Assembly (NCBI GenBank): GCA_010015805.1
Contig: ML978121.1
Location: forward strand, 682,001 to 746,000
Length of the DNA: 64,000 bases
Direction: 5' to 3'
Source: Rhizodiscina lignyota
Taxonomy: Eukaryota > Ascomycota > Dothideomycetes > Aulographales > Rhizodiscinaceae
Part shown: in pieces, positions 44,208 to 56,665 of the stretch
How the letters are laid out: every line of letters begins with the position of its first letter
Numbering within the stretch: the stretch's first letter is position 1
Position numbers and translations under genes: made by a program
The notes under the pieces: generated by a model
Databases searched by the model: none
Told to the model about the DNA's origin: nothing
What the model saw: only the letters and a program-made list of their open reading frames with translations

Positions 44208-45068
44208 TCAGCCCCCTTTCCCACCCATAATCTCCTCCCTCTCAATAACCTCCGGCGCAAACTTAATCAAAAATATCGTCTTGCCTGGCCACATACCCTC
44301 CTTTGCCCCCGCCCCACCACCATCTCCCTCGCCTACCCAATGCGCGCTCACGCTCACCGTCTTCAAACCCGCGCCATCGCACACCCCCTCAATGATCCCC
44401 GCCACGAATGCGGCGCAGTTGAGCTGGCTCATTTCGCGCGGTACCGAAATATAAGAATTGACCAAGGGCTCGTTGTCGCTGACCATGTACTCTGCGGCGT
44501 TGGCGGCGCTGCGCTCTAGCGCGTCCGCGGGCCGCGAGAAGAGGTGCCGCCAGAGGGTGGTGGTGATGAACTGTAGGAGCGGCAGGATTCGCGTGGGGCG
44601 GGTAGTTGGCGGTTGAGTAGACGAAGGCGCAGAGCGGTAGAGGAGCAGGTCGAGTAGTTTGAGGCCGAGAGGGTAGCCTTGCTCGTTTAACCTGTAAAGG
44701 AGCGTGAGTAATTTCACCAAAGGTTAAATTAAATAGCCAAACATAAGGAGAGGGGTCATAAAAGCTGTGTATAAATACCTCTTCTCCAAATCCGCAATCC
44801 CAGTGACCCGCCGCTGCGCATAACTGATCATCTCCACGAACAAGTACGCAAACGCCGCACGGCTGAGTTCAGCATTTTTGGACCGATTGAGGTTCCTGTC
44901 ATATATCGTTTTCCTGTTTGAAGGGTATCGCAGACCCGAATGGCCAGGTTGCGGAGTACCAGCAGAGCCACTTGGAGCTGGCGGTCTGACCGCTGGTGCA
45001 GTTGGTGGGGTAGAAGCACTTTGTGGCGAATTGAAGGACGGGTTTGACAGAGGACGGGAGGAAGACAT
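44208..45068 (-). CDS. TRS31: TRAPP complex subunit Trs31 (TRAPPC5)
   Basis: Bet3-family subunit of the TRAPP tethering complexes that activate Rab1/Ypt1 in ER-Golgi traffic. Exons 44779-45068 and 44208-44691 (87-nt intron) give 257 residues. After a Ser/Pro-rich N-terminus of about 65 residues (longer than in yeast) come TIYDRNLNRSKNAELSRAAFAYLF, EMISYAQRRVTGIADLEKRL, LNEQGYPLGLKLLDLLLYR, then the DNEPLVNSYISVPREMSQLNC and FVAGIIEGVCDGAG segments typical of Trs31. Start is the ATG of MSSSRPLSN; the open frame extends upstream but without family similarity. Confidence 0.9.
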
Positions 45069-45859
45069 CGTCAGGCTGGATGTTATGCGAAGCGCATTGT
45101 ATTGTGATGTATTGGGATTGCTGGATTGTAGGTCGCGAGCTTGGAGTTGAGGATACTGCGGAAGATGCCGCGTGTGGCTCAATTGTTCAATGTTGCGCTC
45201 ATTAACGACCAGCACGAGGATATGCGCTTCAGTTTGAATGTGAAAGTATTCGCTTCTTTTGAACGACCGCTTGTATACACTGTCGCCATTCGGGCCAGCC
45301 ATTAAGCGGGCGCATGATTATCCACCTAACCTACACACCATCAACTTGGCAAACTACCTTCCCACCCCCTTCACATCACATCCTTGTTCCCCAGCCTGCT
45401 ATGCAATAAATATATATTCGCCCGAAGAAACGGTTAACGCAGAAGAGAAAGCATCTCGAACCCAAAATTACCAGTGTAGAAGAAAAAGGGGTATTTGCAC
45501 GTTTCCAATCCCAATGCTATTTTGCAACCTGATCAAAGCTCGAATCACGAATCCACCAAAGTACTTGGGAAAGGGTAAAGTATGTGCAAAGGGAAAGGGG
45601 GGTATCTGGACATAGGAAAAAGTAGGCCGTGTCGGATGCCACTCCTATGTCCAAATTTTTGAAGCCAATGCCCAAGTAGGCAGAATACCCGATGGTCGTG
45701 TAGTCGTCTCAATCCAACAAATGAAAGATGCCCCGGTGGATGGGCCCGCAGTCGCAATTGGGATGCTTATACGAGAGTGAGCAGGTGAGAACCAGTGGCG
45801 ATTAAAATGGCGATGCTATGGACCATTGCTGGTGCGCGTCCTGCAAGACTGATAAGAGG
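45069..45859. other. Intergenic, no gene seen
   Basis: About 790 bp between the start of TRS31 and the end of the ADF-H/PH gene. A plus-strand frame 45259-45615 has no family pattern. Confidence 0.4.
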
Positions 45860-48800
45860 TTAATAGCGGTCCATGTCATTAAGAATTGCAAACTCACGCC
45901 TCAAAACCTCCAGCTGCCCACCACCGGTCTCACATGCACACTGTAGCGTTCGGCCGTCCACAAAGTCCAGCACAACGCTCCATGGCATCTCCTGCCTCTC
46001 CTGATCCGGCACGAACGGCCGCTTGAACTCGCTCAGGTGATACTGCTTCGTGGCATTCTTCGTACTTGCTGTCTCGTTGCTCTTGCTCGTCTTGACGATG
46101 ATATAGCCATCGCTGTCAATTTCCACCCATCGACGCTTCCAAAGCAACGTGTCGGGAAGCTGCACGTTTAGATCGCCGATCTCAAGACCATAATGCGGGC
46201 GTGACCGCATCTCCTCTGGCACAGGTGACGGGAATGGAGGATCAATTGCTTCTTCGCTGATCTTGGGGCTCACAATCTCTGCGAGCGTCTTGCGGCCGAG
46301 CGAGATGGAGTTCGACATGCGCTTGAGCATGCGACTGCCCCGTGAGCCCTTTCGCTCGTGCGTCTTGTCGTTGCTGGAGTTCGAATCCTTGCTGACCGTT
46401 GTGTCGAGGCTGGTTGATGACATACTCCTCACCATGGCGGTTGGAGAGCGCGTCTCGCTCGCACGTCTAGTACGTTGAGAAAAGGTGTTGCGCCAATTTT
46501 CCGAAGAGGACCGGGGTAGGGAGAATGCTGGTGACAGGGCACCGCGGTCTCGGCTCGGGGACGGTGATGGCGCAGGGGATCTAGACTCAGGAGTGCGCGC
46601 AGGACTCTTGTCCTCAGCTGGTATATGTAATTTCGGTACCGACGCACCGCGTTTGTGCTCGATTATGAGAGGGCTTTCGTGGAGCTCGAGGGGTGTTGTT
46701 TGTGTGGGCATCGAGAGGTCGGGATTTTCCGTGCGTGGGTCGCGGACAATACGCGCAGTCACAGATATTGACTGCCTCTTATCGTTGCGCTGCTGCACAT
46801 TGTAGACTGCTTGGATGCTGTCTTGTGATCGGGGAGATTCGTTGGCGAGGGTAGGAGATTGCTCGATGGGAAGAGCTGGTAATGGTAGGTTCTTTGATAC
46901 TGACGAGACACGACGTTCGCGCGTAGTAGGGTTAAGTGTGGAAGAGGATTGGGGACGTGGCGAAGGGGGAGTGATGTCGCGGAAAGAAGATTTGCGGAGA
47001 GCAACAATTGAAGGACCCGAGGAATCGCGGGACGGTGCTCGATCGAGTGGAAGATGCTCATTGGAGCCAGAATTTCGTGCCAGTGCCTTAATGCGCTGAG
47101 ATATTCCAGACGAAATGTTGGCTTTCTTTGCAACACTGAGGGTTCCTGGGCGATCCGAAGGTTGGTTGACCCGTGACACAGAAAGAGATCGTGGAGCGTC
47201 ATCGGAAGATGGATCCGAGGCGTTACGTGGCGGGGCACTTGGACGTCGGTCGCTGGTGTTGGGACTTGAAACAGATCGGGAAGTCGATGTTATAGCTGAG
47301 ATGGTGGCAGGTTTCATGACGGGGAAGACGGTAGCAAGCGGGGATTTCGACACTTGGACATGCTTTGCTTCCTGTACCTCAGCGTTCCGAAGCTCAACCA
47401 TGAACTCGTCGTCAGAAACGTCAACCTCAGACTCATCTGTGAAACCGTGGGCTTGCGTGTCAACGCTAATAGGACGTACAATGGCTCTGTGTTTATCGCG
47501 AACGCTTGTCTTCCTTTCTGGGAGAGCCACAGAGAGCTGGCCATCGTTCCCGTGTACAATCGACTTCTCGGTTGGTGTGGTATCGCTTGCGTTGTCTGCT
47601 TCTTCACCTGATCCCGCGTCGGCCTTGGTTGAATCCTGCAATTCTTCCGCTGGCTCCTTGATCTCCGATGCATCCACTTCTGGCATCTGCGAAGGTGTTG
47701 ACTCCGGCTCAGACTCCTTGGAAGCATCGTCCGATGGAGCTGGTATCGTCTCCTGACTTTCGTGTGCCTGCTTGTCTTGCATTTGTTCTTGTTCAACTAT
47801 CTCTTTCGCCAAAACATCTGTGGCAGCGCCCTCCTCCCCGGCCTCCGAGATTGACGATGGACGTGTCGACGGTAATTCTGACGACTGCTCCATTGAGACT
47901 GGTGAAGATGATGGACCATGTACTCTCTGCTCATCTTCAGGTTCGCGCGTGGTTTTGTCGACATCCATCTCAACGCCAGAATCCGCTTTGAGGTGATCGC
48001 CTGAAGCTCTGGTTGGATTTTTGACGAGGTCTTTCTCACTGAGTGCTGCTTTGGGTGACGCCATGGGTTCTACGGGTGAATCTTCTGGCTGAGGTTCCTC
48101 AATCTTCGGTGGTCGCTCCTTCTCGACTTCTTGAAGAGGCTCTTCGGGCGCATCTTCTTTGTTTTGCTCGGATACAGCTTCATTTAAGGCATCTGCAAGA
48201 TCCGCGCCACCCTTTGGTTCTTTGTCCGCTTCTACAGTTTCCTCATTAATCGTTGGCACAGGAGGCACTTCTGTGACAGGCACAGTCGCTGTTGTCGGCG
48301 TAGTGGGCTGGCTCTTAGATTGCATCTGCTTCTTTCGGAGCTCCATTGCCTTCATTAATCTCTTCTTCTCCTTCGACATCTTGTCACTCTTGCTCGCCAG
48401 TGTTGCCGGCATGCTCTTTACACTGGCTGGACTACTACTTGGTCGGGGAAACGTTAATATGTCCGGTGATTCTGGAATAGGAGGGGGTGGAGGTAGCATA
48501 ATGCCCACACTCAACTGGGAGCTACGAGAGGTGGGGCGTTGAGAGCTGTGCAGGTCCAAGGTGAGGTCCTTGCGTTGTTTGGGGCGCAGTCCAGGTGGCA
48601 GACTGGACGTTGGACGCGGACCAGTTTTAAGTTTGGAGGTGTCGAGAGAAGGACGCGGGCCTAGTTTGACTTTTGGTTTCGGGTAAAGGCCGGCAAAGTT
48701 GATATCAGAGAGACTTGGACGCGCTGTTGACGTGGAGGAGCGCGCGTCGTCGCCAAGATACGCGAGATGGTCGGAGCGCGTCAGAGAATTGAGCGACGTA

Positions 48801-49709
48801 GCGTAAATAGACGCTGCGTCTCCAGGATTCAGCGGGGTCTCCGGTCTTCGCGTTGAGGACTCTATTGATACGGAAGACACTGACGACAGAGGTATGCCCA
48901 ATATTGCAGCAGCTTTTCGTGACGCTAGCGGAGTTCCATTTGGTAACGTCGAGTCGCGTGTAGCTGGTCTGCTCTCAGCGTCAGTAGGTATAGGTGGGAG
49001 ATCCTTCTCGTATGGCGGCGCGCTCTCGACGATCGAGGGAATGTTCACAGGCTTCTCGACAGGCGCAAGTTGATCTTGTGCTGTTGTCGCTGCCGCTCTA
49101 GCGTCGTAGCTTGGACGTTCTTTGGGATCCTCTACTATTTCATCAAGCCTACTCTTCCGCGGGGCAGATCCGCCAGATGAACGAGTCGACTCTGCGCCTG
49201 CAGCTGAGTGTAGTGAGCACGCTTGAGAAAGCGCCGTCTCGGTGAGTTCGATGTCGGCTGCCAGTGGGAATACAGTGTCGTTGGGGGTAAACTTCTCCTC
49301 AAAGCTCGTAAAGTGAACGGCGACGCGGGCTGCCTGCGCGTTAGCAATCGCTATTCTGTAAGGGCTTCTGCCACTCCTCACCTTGCAGCAACCTCGATGT
49401 CCCCTCTGGAATGTACTTAAGCAGCACCTTCCGCCGCCGATACACTAAGAAGCCATAGAGGGGCGACTTGTCCTCGTAGTCTCCAATTGCCGCGCGTGCC
49501 TCCGCAACGCCGCCCTTTCCTTGCTTGTATATCTCCACCTCATCCCTCGATACATACTTCAACAGGAACCTGCAGACCTAATATCAGCAAATGTATGTCC
49601 GATTGAACCAGCAACACCGCCCGTGCAATCCATACCAGCCTCCAGCCTCTGCCAAGGCAGTTTGATACGCTTCTGTAACTTTCGCATCATCCAGGCCATT
49701 CAACGACAT
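45860..49709 (-). CDS. Large ADF-H and PH-like domain protein
   Basis: Three exons, 49636-49709, 49382-49569 and 45860-49329, sum to 3732 nt (1243 residues). The N-terminus (MSLNGLDDAKVTEAYQTALA, then FLLKYVSRDEVEIYKQG, KSPLYGFLVYRRRKVLLKY and RVAVHFTSFEEKF) fits an actin-depolymerising-factor homology fold, about residues 1-125. Some 950 residues follow that are Ser/Pro/Glu-rich and disordered, with a Lys/Arg/Met coiled-coil piece (KEKKRLMKAMELRKKQMQ) and proline runs. The last 110 residues (LLWKRRWVEIDSDGYIIV to RREFAILNDMDRY) look like a PH domain. Likely a cortical actin-linked scaffold; that is inference from domains. The second acceptor (GGCAG before CCCGCG) was chosen because the one four bases upstream breaks phase. 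Confidence 0.82.
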
Positions 49710-51161
49710 CGCGGCCGGGGCGCGCTAAGGTGTATTGCGTGTACAATGAGAGCAGAGTATCGCGAGGGGAATTGACGATTGTTATCGCGTTATCGTAGGG
49801 TGTAGAGCCGGTGTGCGGCTCTTCGAGGACGGGTGCGTCAGGGGGTCGAGGGATACCATACGGCAGACACGGGCAGAGTCGGTCGAAATCATGGAAGATT
49901 GGGCGCGCCAGGCACCGCTATGAATTGCTGTAGAGCTACACAAAGGAAGAGCAAAAGAAAAGAGCGATTAAGCGAATGTGTGTTGGCGGAGTAAGAAGAT
50001 GCTTTTGCTTGCGGAGGAGCAGGGAGAGGCGAGTGAATTGTAGGGTTCGCAGGTGGAGGGCGTGGATTCGGCCTGTCTGTGCCAGCGTGCACGCCCACTC
50101 GCTGTCCAGGAAAGACACTATTTCGTCCAAGTCCCTTCCACAGGCCCTGGTCCATCTTTGCTCAGCGCCAGCTGTGCCCTGAGCGAATGCGCTGTAAATG
50201 GCGCCAGTCCCTGGGCTTGCGTTCGCGGCACATCTACATTTGCTGTACGCAAGTAACCTGCCGCCCCCGTCTTTTCTCTAGGATTCCTTAGATACACGCC
50301 AGCGCTTCAGCTCGATCCGAAATCTCCTATTGGCTCAGTGCGACCTCCCGCGCATTCGAGATTGGAACAGCTAATCACCATGATCAAGCGTGGGGAATTC
50401 CGAATAATAAGCCTCCTGACCTCCCCTCCTCCAGCTTCTACAGATCTTATTCTTGCCACGGAAACATGTTTCAGTGTCATAGATGAGATCTTGCTACGCA
50501 CGATTTTGAGACGTCATCTCGCTGCAATTCATGGCTACGGGCACATAATCGTTCGTGCCGTCTACAAGGCATTTGTTCTGGGAATACCCCTGCCAAGGAT
50601 ATCAAGCGATCCGATGTGTCCAGGATAGGCATGTATACTTACTGAACGATGGATGCAGCAGCGCACTAATTTTTCAATTGACCGCTTCTCAAAAAATTAT
50701 GGCAGCAGTTATCATGTCGAGACAGATCGTTCCATTCCAGAGCTGGGGTTGGGTGGCCTCTGCAGTATGTAAACGTTCCACTATCGACCAGTTCGGACGG
50801 AGCGAGAAGTATGCATGGAAGGCTCTCTACATCTAGCATGTCAATGTAGCGATTCAACAGCTGTAGCAGCCTAGCTCAAGATTAGAACGGTCGGAAAAAA
50901 TACGCAAAGGAGCTGCTGTAGATAACTGTTCTTTTCAACTCCTCCAATGCCGTGAGTTAAATGTACATATCAAACAACTGCGGATCATTTTGACAGTGCC
51001 AACTCCGCTTGGGGCCATCAGCATTGCATGGAGACCAGTGCTGGATGGATGTCTTTGAGCAGGCACGCTTGCAATCTCATGCCAAACACAACATATAGTT
51101 GTACGAGGCTTCCATGCTCGCATGAAACATGCCGTTCCTCCTCCGATATTCCGCAATCTAT
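49710..51161. other. Intergenic, no gene seen
   Basis: About 1.45 kb. The left part (to about 50.3 kb) is GC-rich and should be the promoter of the ADF-H/PH gene. The rest has short plus-strand frames (50338-50628, 50555-50836) with no family pattern. Confidence 0.4.
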
Positions 51162-52108
51162 TTAGCCTCTGGCCTTCGTCTTTGGAGTTCCGCTCTTGAC
51201 CCTCCTGGCCTCGGGGCGCTGCAGGTGTTGAGCTGGAATCCAGCTCTCGTCGTATGCCTTTGAGCCAGACGTAACAGCCGGGCCATCGCCGCCAACAACC
51301 GCCACTTGTTCGGTGGGATCAACGCGCTTCTTTCCAGTGGAAGAAGTTTTGGCGCGCTCACCACCTTTGCCGCGACGCTTGGCCTGAGGGAAGAGGGTCG
51401 TGATCCACGTGGTGTAGATAAAGTAGCAGGTGCCACCAAATATTGCGGCTAGGAAGGCGTAGAGGAAGATACTGATACAAATTGTTAGTGATCTACCGAG
51501 CGCAATTGTTGGCATGATACTGTACATTTGAGGATCGAAGATGCTCAGAGGCGCCTCCACCACACTGACGGTCTCGTTGTAGACTTGGAAGGTATAGTAG
51601 GCGCCCTTGCCATCCTGGACGATAGCCGCCAGGTTCAATTGAAGGTCTTGTGGGTGCATCTCCGTGGTGAAACTGTACGGCACCGTCTCCGTCTCGCCGG
51701 CAGGGATCTCCACCCGCGGCGCGGTCGTCGAAAGATTGCGGACAATCTGTGGAGGTTCGGTATTCGGCGTTATCAGAGAGCCACCAACAGCCATGACCTG
51801 GATTGGCTCGGCCTCGTCATTCTTGAAGGAAAGGATGGCTTGGGTCGCGTGGCCATTGATGAGCTTGACGCCGAAGATTTCGGATTGAGGGAAGGAGGCG
51901 GAGATTTGGACCTTGAGATTGGGTGTCTCGGAAGGGTTGCCGATTTCTTCGTCTATTAGCTCCTCCACTTCTTCAACCTCCAACTACATGCTTGTGTAAG
52001 TTACTGTGCGACTGATGTCATTGCAGAATCTCGAAGTCGCACCTGAGCAAGGACAGTATAAGCTTGAAGGGCGCTGAGGCCCAGGAGGAAAGATTGGAGG
52101 AATTTCAT
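51162..52108 (-). CDS. IRC22: ER membrane protein Irc22 (TRAP-alpha-like)
   Basis: Fungal relative of the translocon-associated protein alpha subunit, an ER type I membrane protein. Exons 52043-52108, 51526-51983 and 51162-51471 sum to 834 nt (277 residues). Signal peptide MKFLQSFLLGLSALQAYTVLAQ; acidic start of the lumenal part (LEVEEVEELIDEE); lumenal domain with GVKLINGHATQAILSF, PAGETETVPYSF, LAAIVQDGKGAYYTFQVYN; a membrane span around FLYAFLAAIFGGTCYFIY; then a basic cytosolic tail. The second intron (51472-51525) is exactly 54 nt with no stop, so a retained form would add 18 residues just before the span. It has a good ACTAAC branch point, so splicing is the likely normal state. Confidence 0.88.
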
Positions 52109-52779
52109 GTTGACAATTAACGGATTGTGACCTGCGAACGGGAGACAGCTCACAAAGCAACGTGGATGGGACTTGAGGGCTGGGAAACGCAGAAGTGTCC
52201 TTAAGGGAGCAGCAAAATTGCGAGCTAGCGTCCAACGCGGCATAGCGGCCGGCGGCGCCTTCTCCACACGCCAGGCCGAGCTGTGTGAGGTGTCACTTCA
52301 CACGCTGCCTGCTCGCTCAAGACACTGTCTGAAGCCCGTGGAGTCAGGAAGAACTCTCCGTAAGAGCGACACCAACTGCGGCCGCTTCTGGACCTGGTCT
52401 ATACCATGGCAATGGCCGATGCCCGCCTATTCTCAGCAGTCTCTATCCGCCGAAGCTCCAATGGCAACGGAGCAGTACGCGCGAAGCACTGCCTCCGCTG
52501 CATTTACGCGCGGGTCGCCGTTTGTTGGCCGCGATATTGTACAATAAACTTGCCTTGCCTATCAATTAAATCGCCGAAAGATGAATCAGTCGCTGTCTGC
52601 CGTCTCAAATACTTATGCTGTTGCTGTGTTGGCATCGTCCTCTGCTCCCGATCTCCCTCCGCTTCATCCAACAACCGACGTCACCCACCGACGCAAGACA
52701 TCAACAACACCTTTAACACCTCCCGTAAACAAAATCCCACCTCTCTCTTTTTGTGCCACCCAACTTCTTTCATCCCCCA
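52109..52779. other. Divergent promoter region IRC22 / CCCH gene
   Basis: About 670 bp between two divergent start codons. The right part is C/T- and CCAAC-rich, like a fungal 5' untranslated region leading into the CCCH gene. Confidence 0.4.
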
Positions 52780-54684
52780 ATGCCGCATTTCACCAACGAA
52801 CACCCCCTTCCACCTTCCAACATGGCTCCCCCCTCCAGTTCTCAGAGCATTGCTGGCGCAGTTTCTCAGGAGCAGGTTGACGCTACCACTGCTGAGTTGT
52901 TGCAGAAGTACGAAAAGCTCAAGGCATATGACAACTGCAAAAATCAGCTCATCGAGGTACCAACTCCCGCTGCTCGCGTTTCAATGTTACCTTGCCTATT
53001 TGACTAACACCTCATAGGAACTTATCTTTCGTTATGAGTACCAGAACAAGGCCATCGCCCAGAATGCTGAAATCTTGCAACACGCCGTAGCGCTTCAGAA
53101 GTCGAACGAGGCATTGAATGAGCGACTCCGCCTTCAGGAAGAATCATTCGTATGATAATCCGCGATCTTTGACTATATTGCTAGCTAACTATTTCTAGAA
53201 CCGCAATGCCTTTGTGCTTGTGCTCATTGATGGTGACGGAATGATTGTAAGGCACTACCCCCAGTGCAATTTTTGCAAAATTTTACTAAACACAGCAGTT
53301 CAATGAGCAAGCTCTACGAGGTGGTGCAAAAGGAGGACGCATGGCCGCCAACTATCTGCACAACTGTATCAAAGCGCATATCGAACAGACGCTTCCAGAA
53401 CTGCATTCAGGTGTTAAGGTCATTACGAAGATGTACGGAAACAGGGACGGGCTCGGCGAGGCCCTCTACCGCAACGGCATCGTCAATGACCCTGGTCAAG
53501 CCGATAGCTTTCTTTGGGCACTCACCTCGCCTCAGCCACTGTGTGATTTTGTGGACGTAGGACCTGGCAAGGATCTGGCTTTTGTGAAGATTAGTGGTAT
53601 GTTATATTCGTATCCCCTTCACCTGGCAGCTGTTTACTGTTTACTCATACACCTCTCATGTTATGTAGCGAATCCACTAATAATTTATGTATTTGTAGAG
53701 CTCTTCAAGCTGTATGTGCACGACCCTCACTGCCGTCACATCTACCTAGGTTGTTCGGGCAACGACGGCTATGCTCAGCTTCTCGAACCCTATGCAGGCC
53801 ATTCGTCTGTGATCGGCCGCGTCACGCTGGTCCAAGGCGTCCCGTTCAAGAAGGAGCTTGCCGCTCTGTACTTCCCAAGCACGCAGTTCAACAACCTGTT
53901 TCGTTCCTTGGAGATCAACATCTACGGACTTAGCGTGGACGCAGACGGCAACGTTGTTTCTGGATATGCGCCGGGCCCAATCGGTACGCGCATTTCGGGT
54001 GCCGCCGCGCCTACGAACCGTGCTCACGAGAATTACACTCCTCCGACGAGCAGCGTGACCACGACGCCTTTCAATGCCGCTGCCGTCCCGTTCTTGCCTA
54101 GACGCCTCTCATCGTCCACGGCAGCGTCTTCGGAGGCTCAGCCGAAGGAGAATCCTCCGAACACGTGGGCCAATCTAGCCAAGCAGGCTCATGTCAAGGC
54201 TGAAGCCGCCGCTGTAGTCGCTGCCAAAGCCGCAGCTGCCGGCAAGGTCATGCTCCCTCCTCCAACGCCGCAGGAGCTTCTGAACAAGGGCATCATCCCA
54301 CGCAACCGCAACGGCCAGCGTATCGATCCTCATCCTCGCGCCTACGATAAGGATGAGGTCAACTGCATGCGCAGGATGAAGCTCTGCAATGTCCAGAATT
54401 TGCGCGGCCCGTGTCCGTTTGGTAGCAAGTGCACGCACGACCACGACTACAAGCCCACCAAGGACGAGCTCTCTGTGCTCAAGCTTGTCGCTAGGCTTGC
54501 CCCGTGCAACAATGGTGCTGAATGTGAGGACGTAGGATGCATCTACGGTCATCGCTGCATCGTTGCTTCCAAGCCAGGACTCGAGGGCAATGGTGGCAAG
54601 AACTGCATTATGGGCGACGACTGCTACTTCGATGCGGCGCTTCACAATGTTGACACCAAACTCGTGCTGACGACGAAGATTTGA
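52780..54684 (+). CDS. CCCH zinc-finger protein
   Basis: Member of a Pezizomycotina family of CCCH-finger proteins with a conserved N-terminal alpha/beta domain; probably nucleic-acid binding, exact role unknown. Five exons, 52780-52956, 53018-53149, 53199-53246, 53299-53596 and 53699-54684, sum to 1641 nt (546 residues; 532 if it starts at the ATG 52822). A coiled coil covers about 40-105 (QNAEILQHAVALQKSNEALN). The domain from FVLVLIDGDGMI to INIYGLSVD resembles a NYN-like nuclease fold (early Asp pair DGDG). A disordered Ala-rich linker (AAVVAAKAAAAGK) follows, then Cys/His-rich fingers: CNVQNLRGPCPFGSKCTHDH, CNNGAECEDVGCIYGHRC and CIMGDDCYFDAALHN. Confidence 0.85.
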
Positions 54685-55305
54685 CGGCTTCTCGTCACAG
54701 TTAGCTGGCCGTTTCAAACTAGTGCTCCAACTTCATGAGGCGGCCTCCACGTATGGGAATGAGCGACGATATGGCGATCGGCAAAAATGCACTGCATTGG
54801 TGAATTTTGGCGTTAGTGGCATTGAATGGGTTCCAAAAAGATTCCCCTGGGCGGTCATTTCGGTTTGTACACGAGGCTGATACCAAAGATACCACTTTGG
54901 ACGTTGATGGCACCGGAGCAGTTCTCAAGATCATTCTCTCGGAAAGCTTCCAATCTCACATTATCGGTTGTACACACGGTGGATTCTACTTGCGATTCGA
55001 TTTCTAAAAGGGTGCACTCGTTTGTGTAAATTAGGCTTGGCCAATTTGGCTGAATAACTTCGTGCTTAATGGCTGTGTCCGTGATTCAAGTGGCTTTCGT
55101 TCCAGCGTGACAAAATGACCGAACCGGATGGACGCTGAACGGACGCATACCAAACTACTTATGCTCTTCGGCTTGCGTGAGAGTATCGCTGAAAGTGTAC
55201 TTGGGCTTCAAGAATCTTCTGTTTGTGGAGATGTACTCCACAAACTATGCTGTACCTGAGACTAAATTAATACACCACAGAAGATCGCGATGAGGAAAGC
55301 CTCCG
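54685..55305. other. Intergenic between convergent genes
   Basis: About 620 bp between the ends of the CCCH gene and the NOPCHAP1-like gene. No coding pattern. Confidence 0.45.
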
Positions 55306-56439
55306 CTACACTTCTTTAATCCCAACTGACCTCTTCCGCTTCTTCCTTCCCATAAGCTTGGCCATTACATCGACCTTTGCATCATTCTCACGGTCTTCAC
55401 CATCATCTGAATCATTTTCATCATCCTCATCACCAGGTCTCTCGCTCTTGTCCTCAAGGACTCCAGGCCAAAGGTTCATCTCAACATACTGCTCCCCCTC
55501 ACCCTCATTGCCTGTATTATTATCCTCGTTTCCCTCCTCGGCACCAGCTTCTGCATCCTCGACAATCTCAATCGCTTCGCTGTCCAATTTGCCAGCTTCG
55601 CTTACGGCCTCGAGCTCTGCATTGGCGTCCCGAATTTGTGGTAGAAAAGATTGGAGACGTTGCATTAGGCTTGCAGCACCAGCGTTGGCTTGGCCGGCAT
55701 GGAAGGATGGCTTCCTGGGGCGCTTGTCGTGTGGTATAAGGGTTGTGCGTTCTTCATGTTCTGCGTCGTCTTGGTCATCTGCCATAGTAGAATCTGAGTC
55801 CGAGGAATCATCTTCATCTTCATCTTCATCTGAAGTGTCGTCCGACTCGCTTTCTTCCTCATTGGTACTGTCTACCGTCTCCCAGCCGCTGTCTGAATCT
55901 TGATCGTCGGTATTTGTGACATCGTTGGATGATAATATTTTGCGCTTCGCTGCGATCTTGGACATTGCGGCCTTCAGCTTAGGGCGCATCTTCTGCTGTG
56001 GACGTGAAAGCATGGCTCGTGGACGCGTGATTCGTGTCCCTGCCTTATGTATAAGTTTTGCACGGACGTTTCGACCTTCGTCTAGGTCTTCGTCGTCGGC
56101 ACGCTTTCGTTTCCCCGTACCGCTCTCAGGCGCAGCTTCAGCGAACTGTGCTTCCAAGTCGTCGCCACCCATCAACCTCAACATTGTCTCTAATCCCGGC
56201 TTCATACGTTCGTCTTCTGGTATACGGCGCTGCTCTCCCTTACGCCCTCGAAACTCGGCGGCGCCCTCAGATGTGGAAGAATAAGAATCGTCGCTGTTGT
56301 AGTGGTTGTTCGGATCGCGGAGGAGGTCCATGGCCTTCTGAATATTCTCAGCGGGCATCCCTCCCTCCATTGCTAATGCCATAAGAATCGGCAGAGCTCC
56401 TTCGGCAACACCATTAGCATGATCCTGAGTTTTTGGCAT
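55306..56439 (-). CDS. NOPCHAP1-like acidic nuclear protein
   Basis: Single exon, 377 residues. The segment LMQRLQSFLPQIRDANAELE and, later, QYVEMNLWPGVLED match the core of the NOPCHAP1/C12orf45 family, a chaperone that links box C/D snoRNP protein NOP58 to the R2TP machinery. Around this core the protein is very acidic (SDDTSDEDEDEDDSSDSD; DEDDENDSDDGED) with basic clusters (GKRKRADDED, GRKKRKRS) that look like nuclear signals. It is longer than the animal protein because of the acidic inserts. Head-to-head with the deacetylase gene, start codons 226 bp apart. Confidence 0.7.
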   Translation of the reverse strand: MPKTQDHANGVAEGALPILMALAMEGGMPAENIQKAMDLLRDPNNHYNSDDSYSSTSEGAAEFRGRKGEQRRIPEDERMKPGLETMLRLMGGDDLEAQFAEAAPESGTGKRKRADDEDLDEGRNVRAKLIHKAGTRITRPRAMLSRPQQKMRPKLKAAMSKIAAKRKILSSNDVTNTDDQDSDSGWETVDSTNEEESESDDTSDEDEDEDDSSDSDSTMADDQDDAEHEERTTLIPHDKRPRKPSFHAGQANAGAASLMQRLQSFLPQIRDANAELEAVSEAGKLDSEAIEIVEDAEAGAEEGNEDNNTGNEGEGEQYVEMNLWPGVLEDKSERPGDEDDENDSDDGEDRENDAKVDVMAKLMGRKKRKRSVGIKEV

Positions 56440-56665
56440 GTTGAATATAGAAGTTGCGCAATTGAATGGCTAGTTGGACGTTTAACATAATTTATTCAAT
56501 GATGATGGCAAAACTTCGGCAAGAAACGCGAACGCGGTTGCACGTGCAAGCCATGTTTCTCCCGGGCGCCGCGTTCAATGAGCCGCAACTCCTTTCAGAT
56601 ATTCAACATCGTCGCTTGTACATAGAAAGGAAATGTGGTGTTAATGCATTCCCGGTTCTCATGCA

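Noticed and set aside
46759-48542. Long frames on other strands and phases of the ADF-H/PH gene
   Set aside because: Shadows of the low-complexity coding region.
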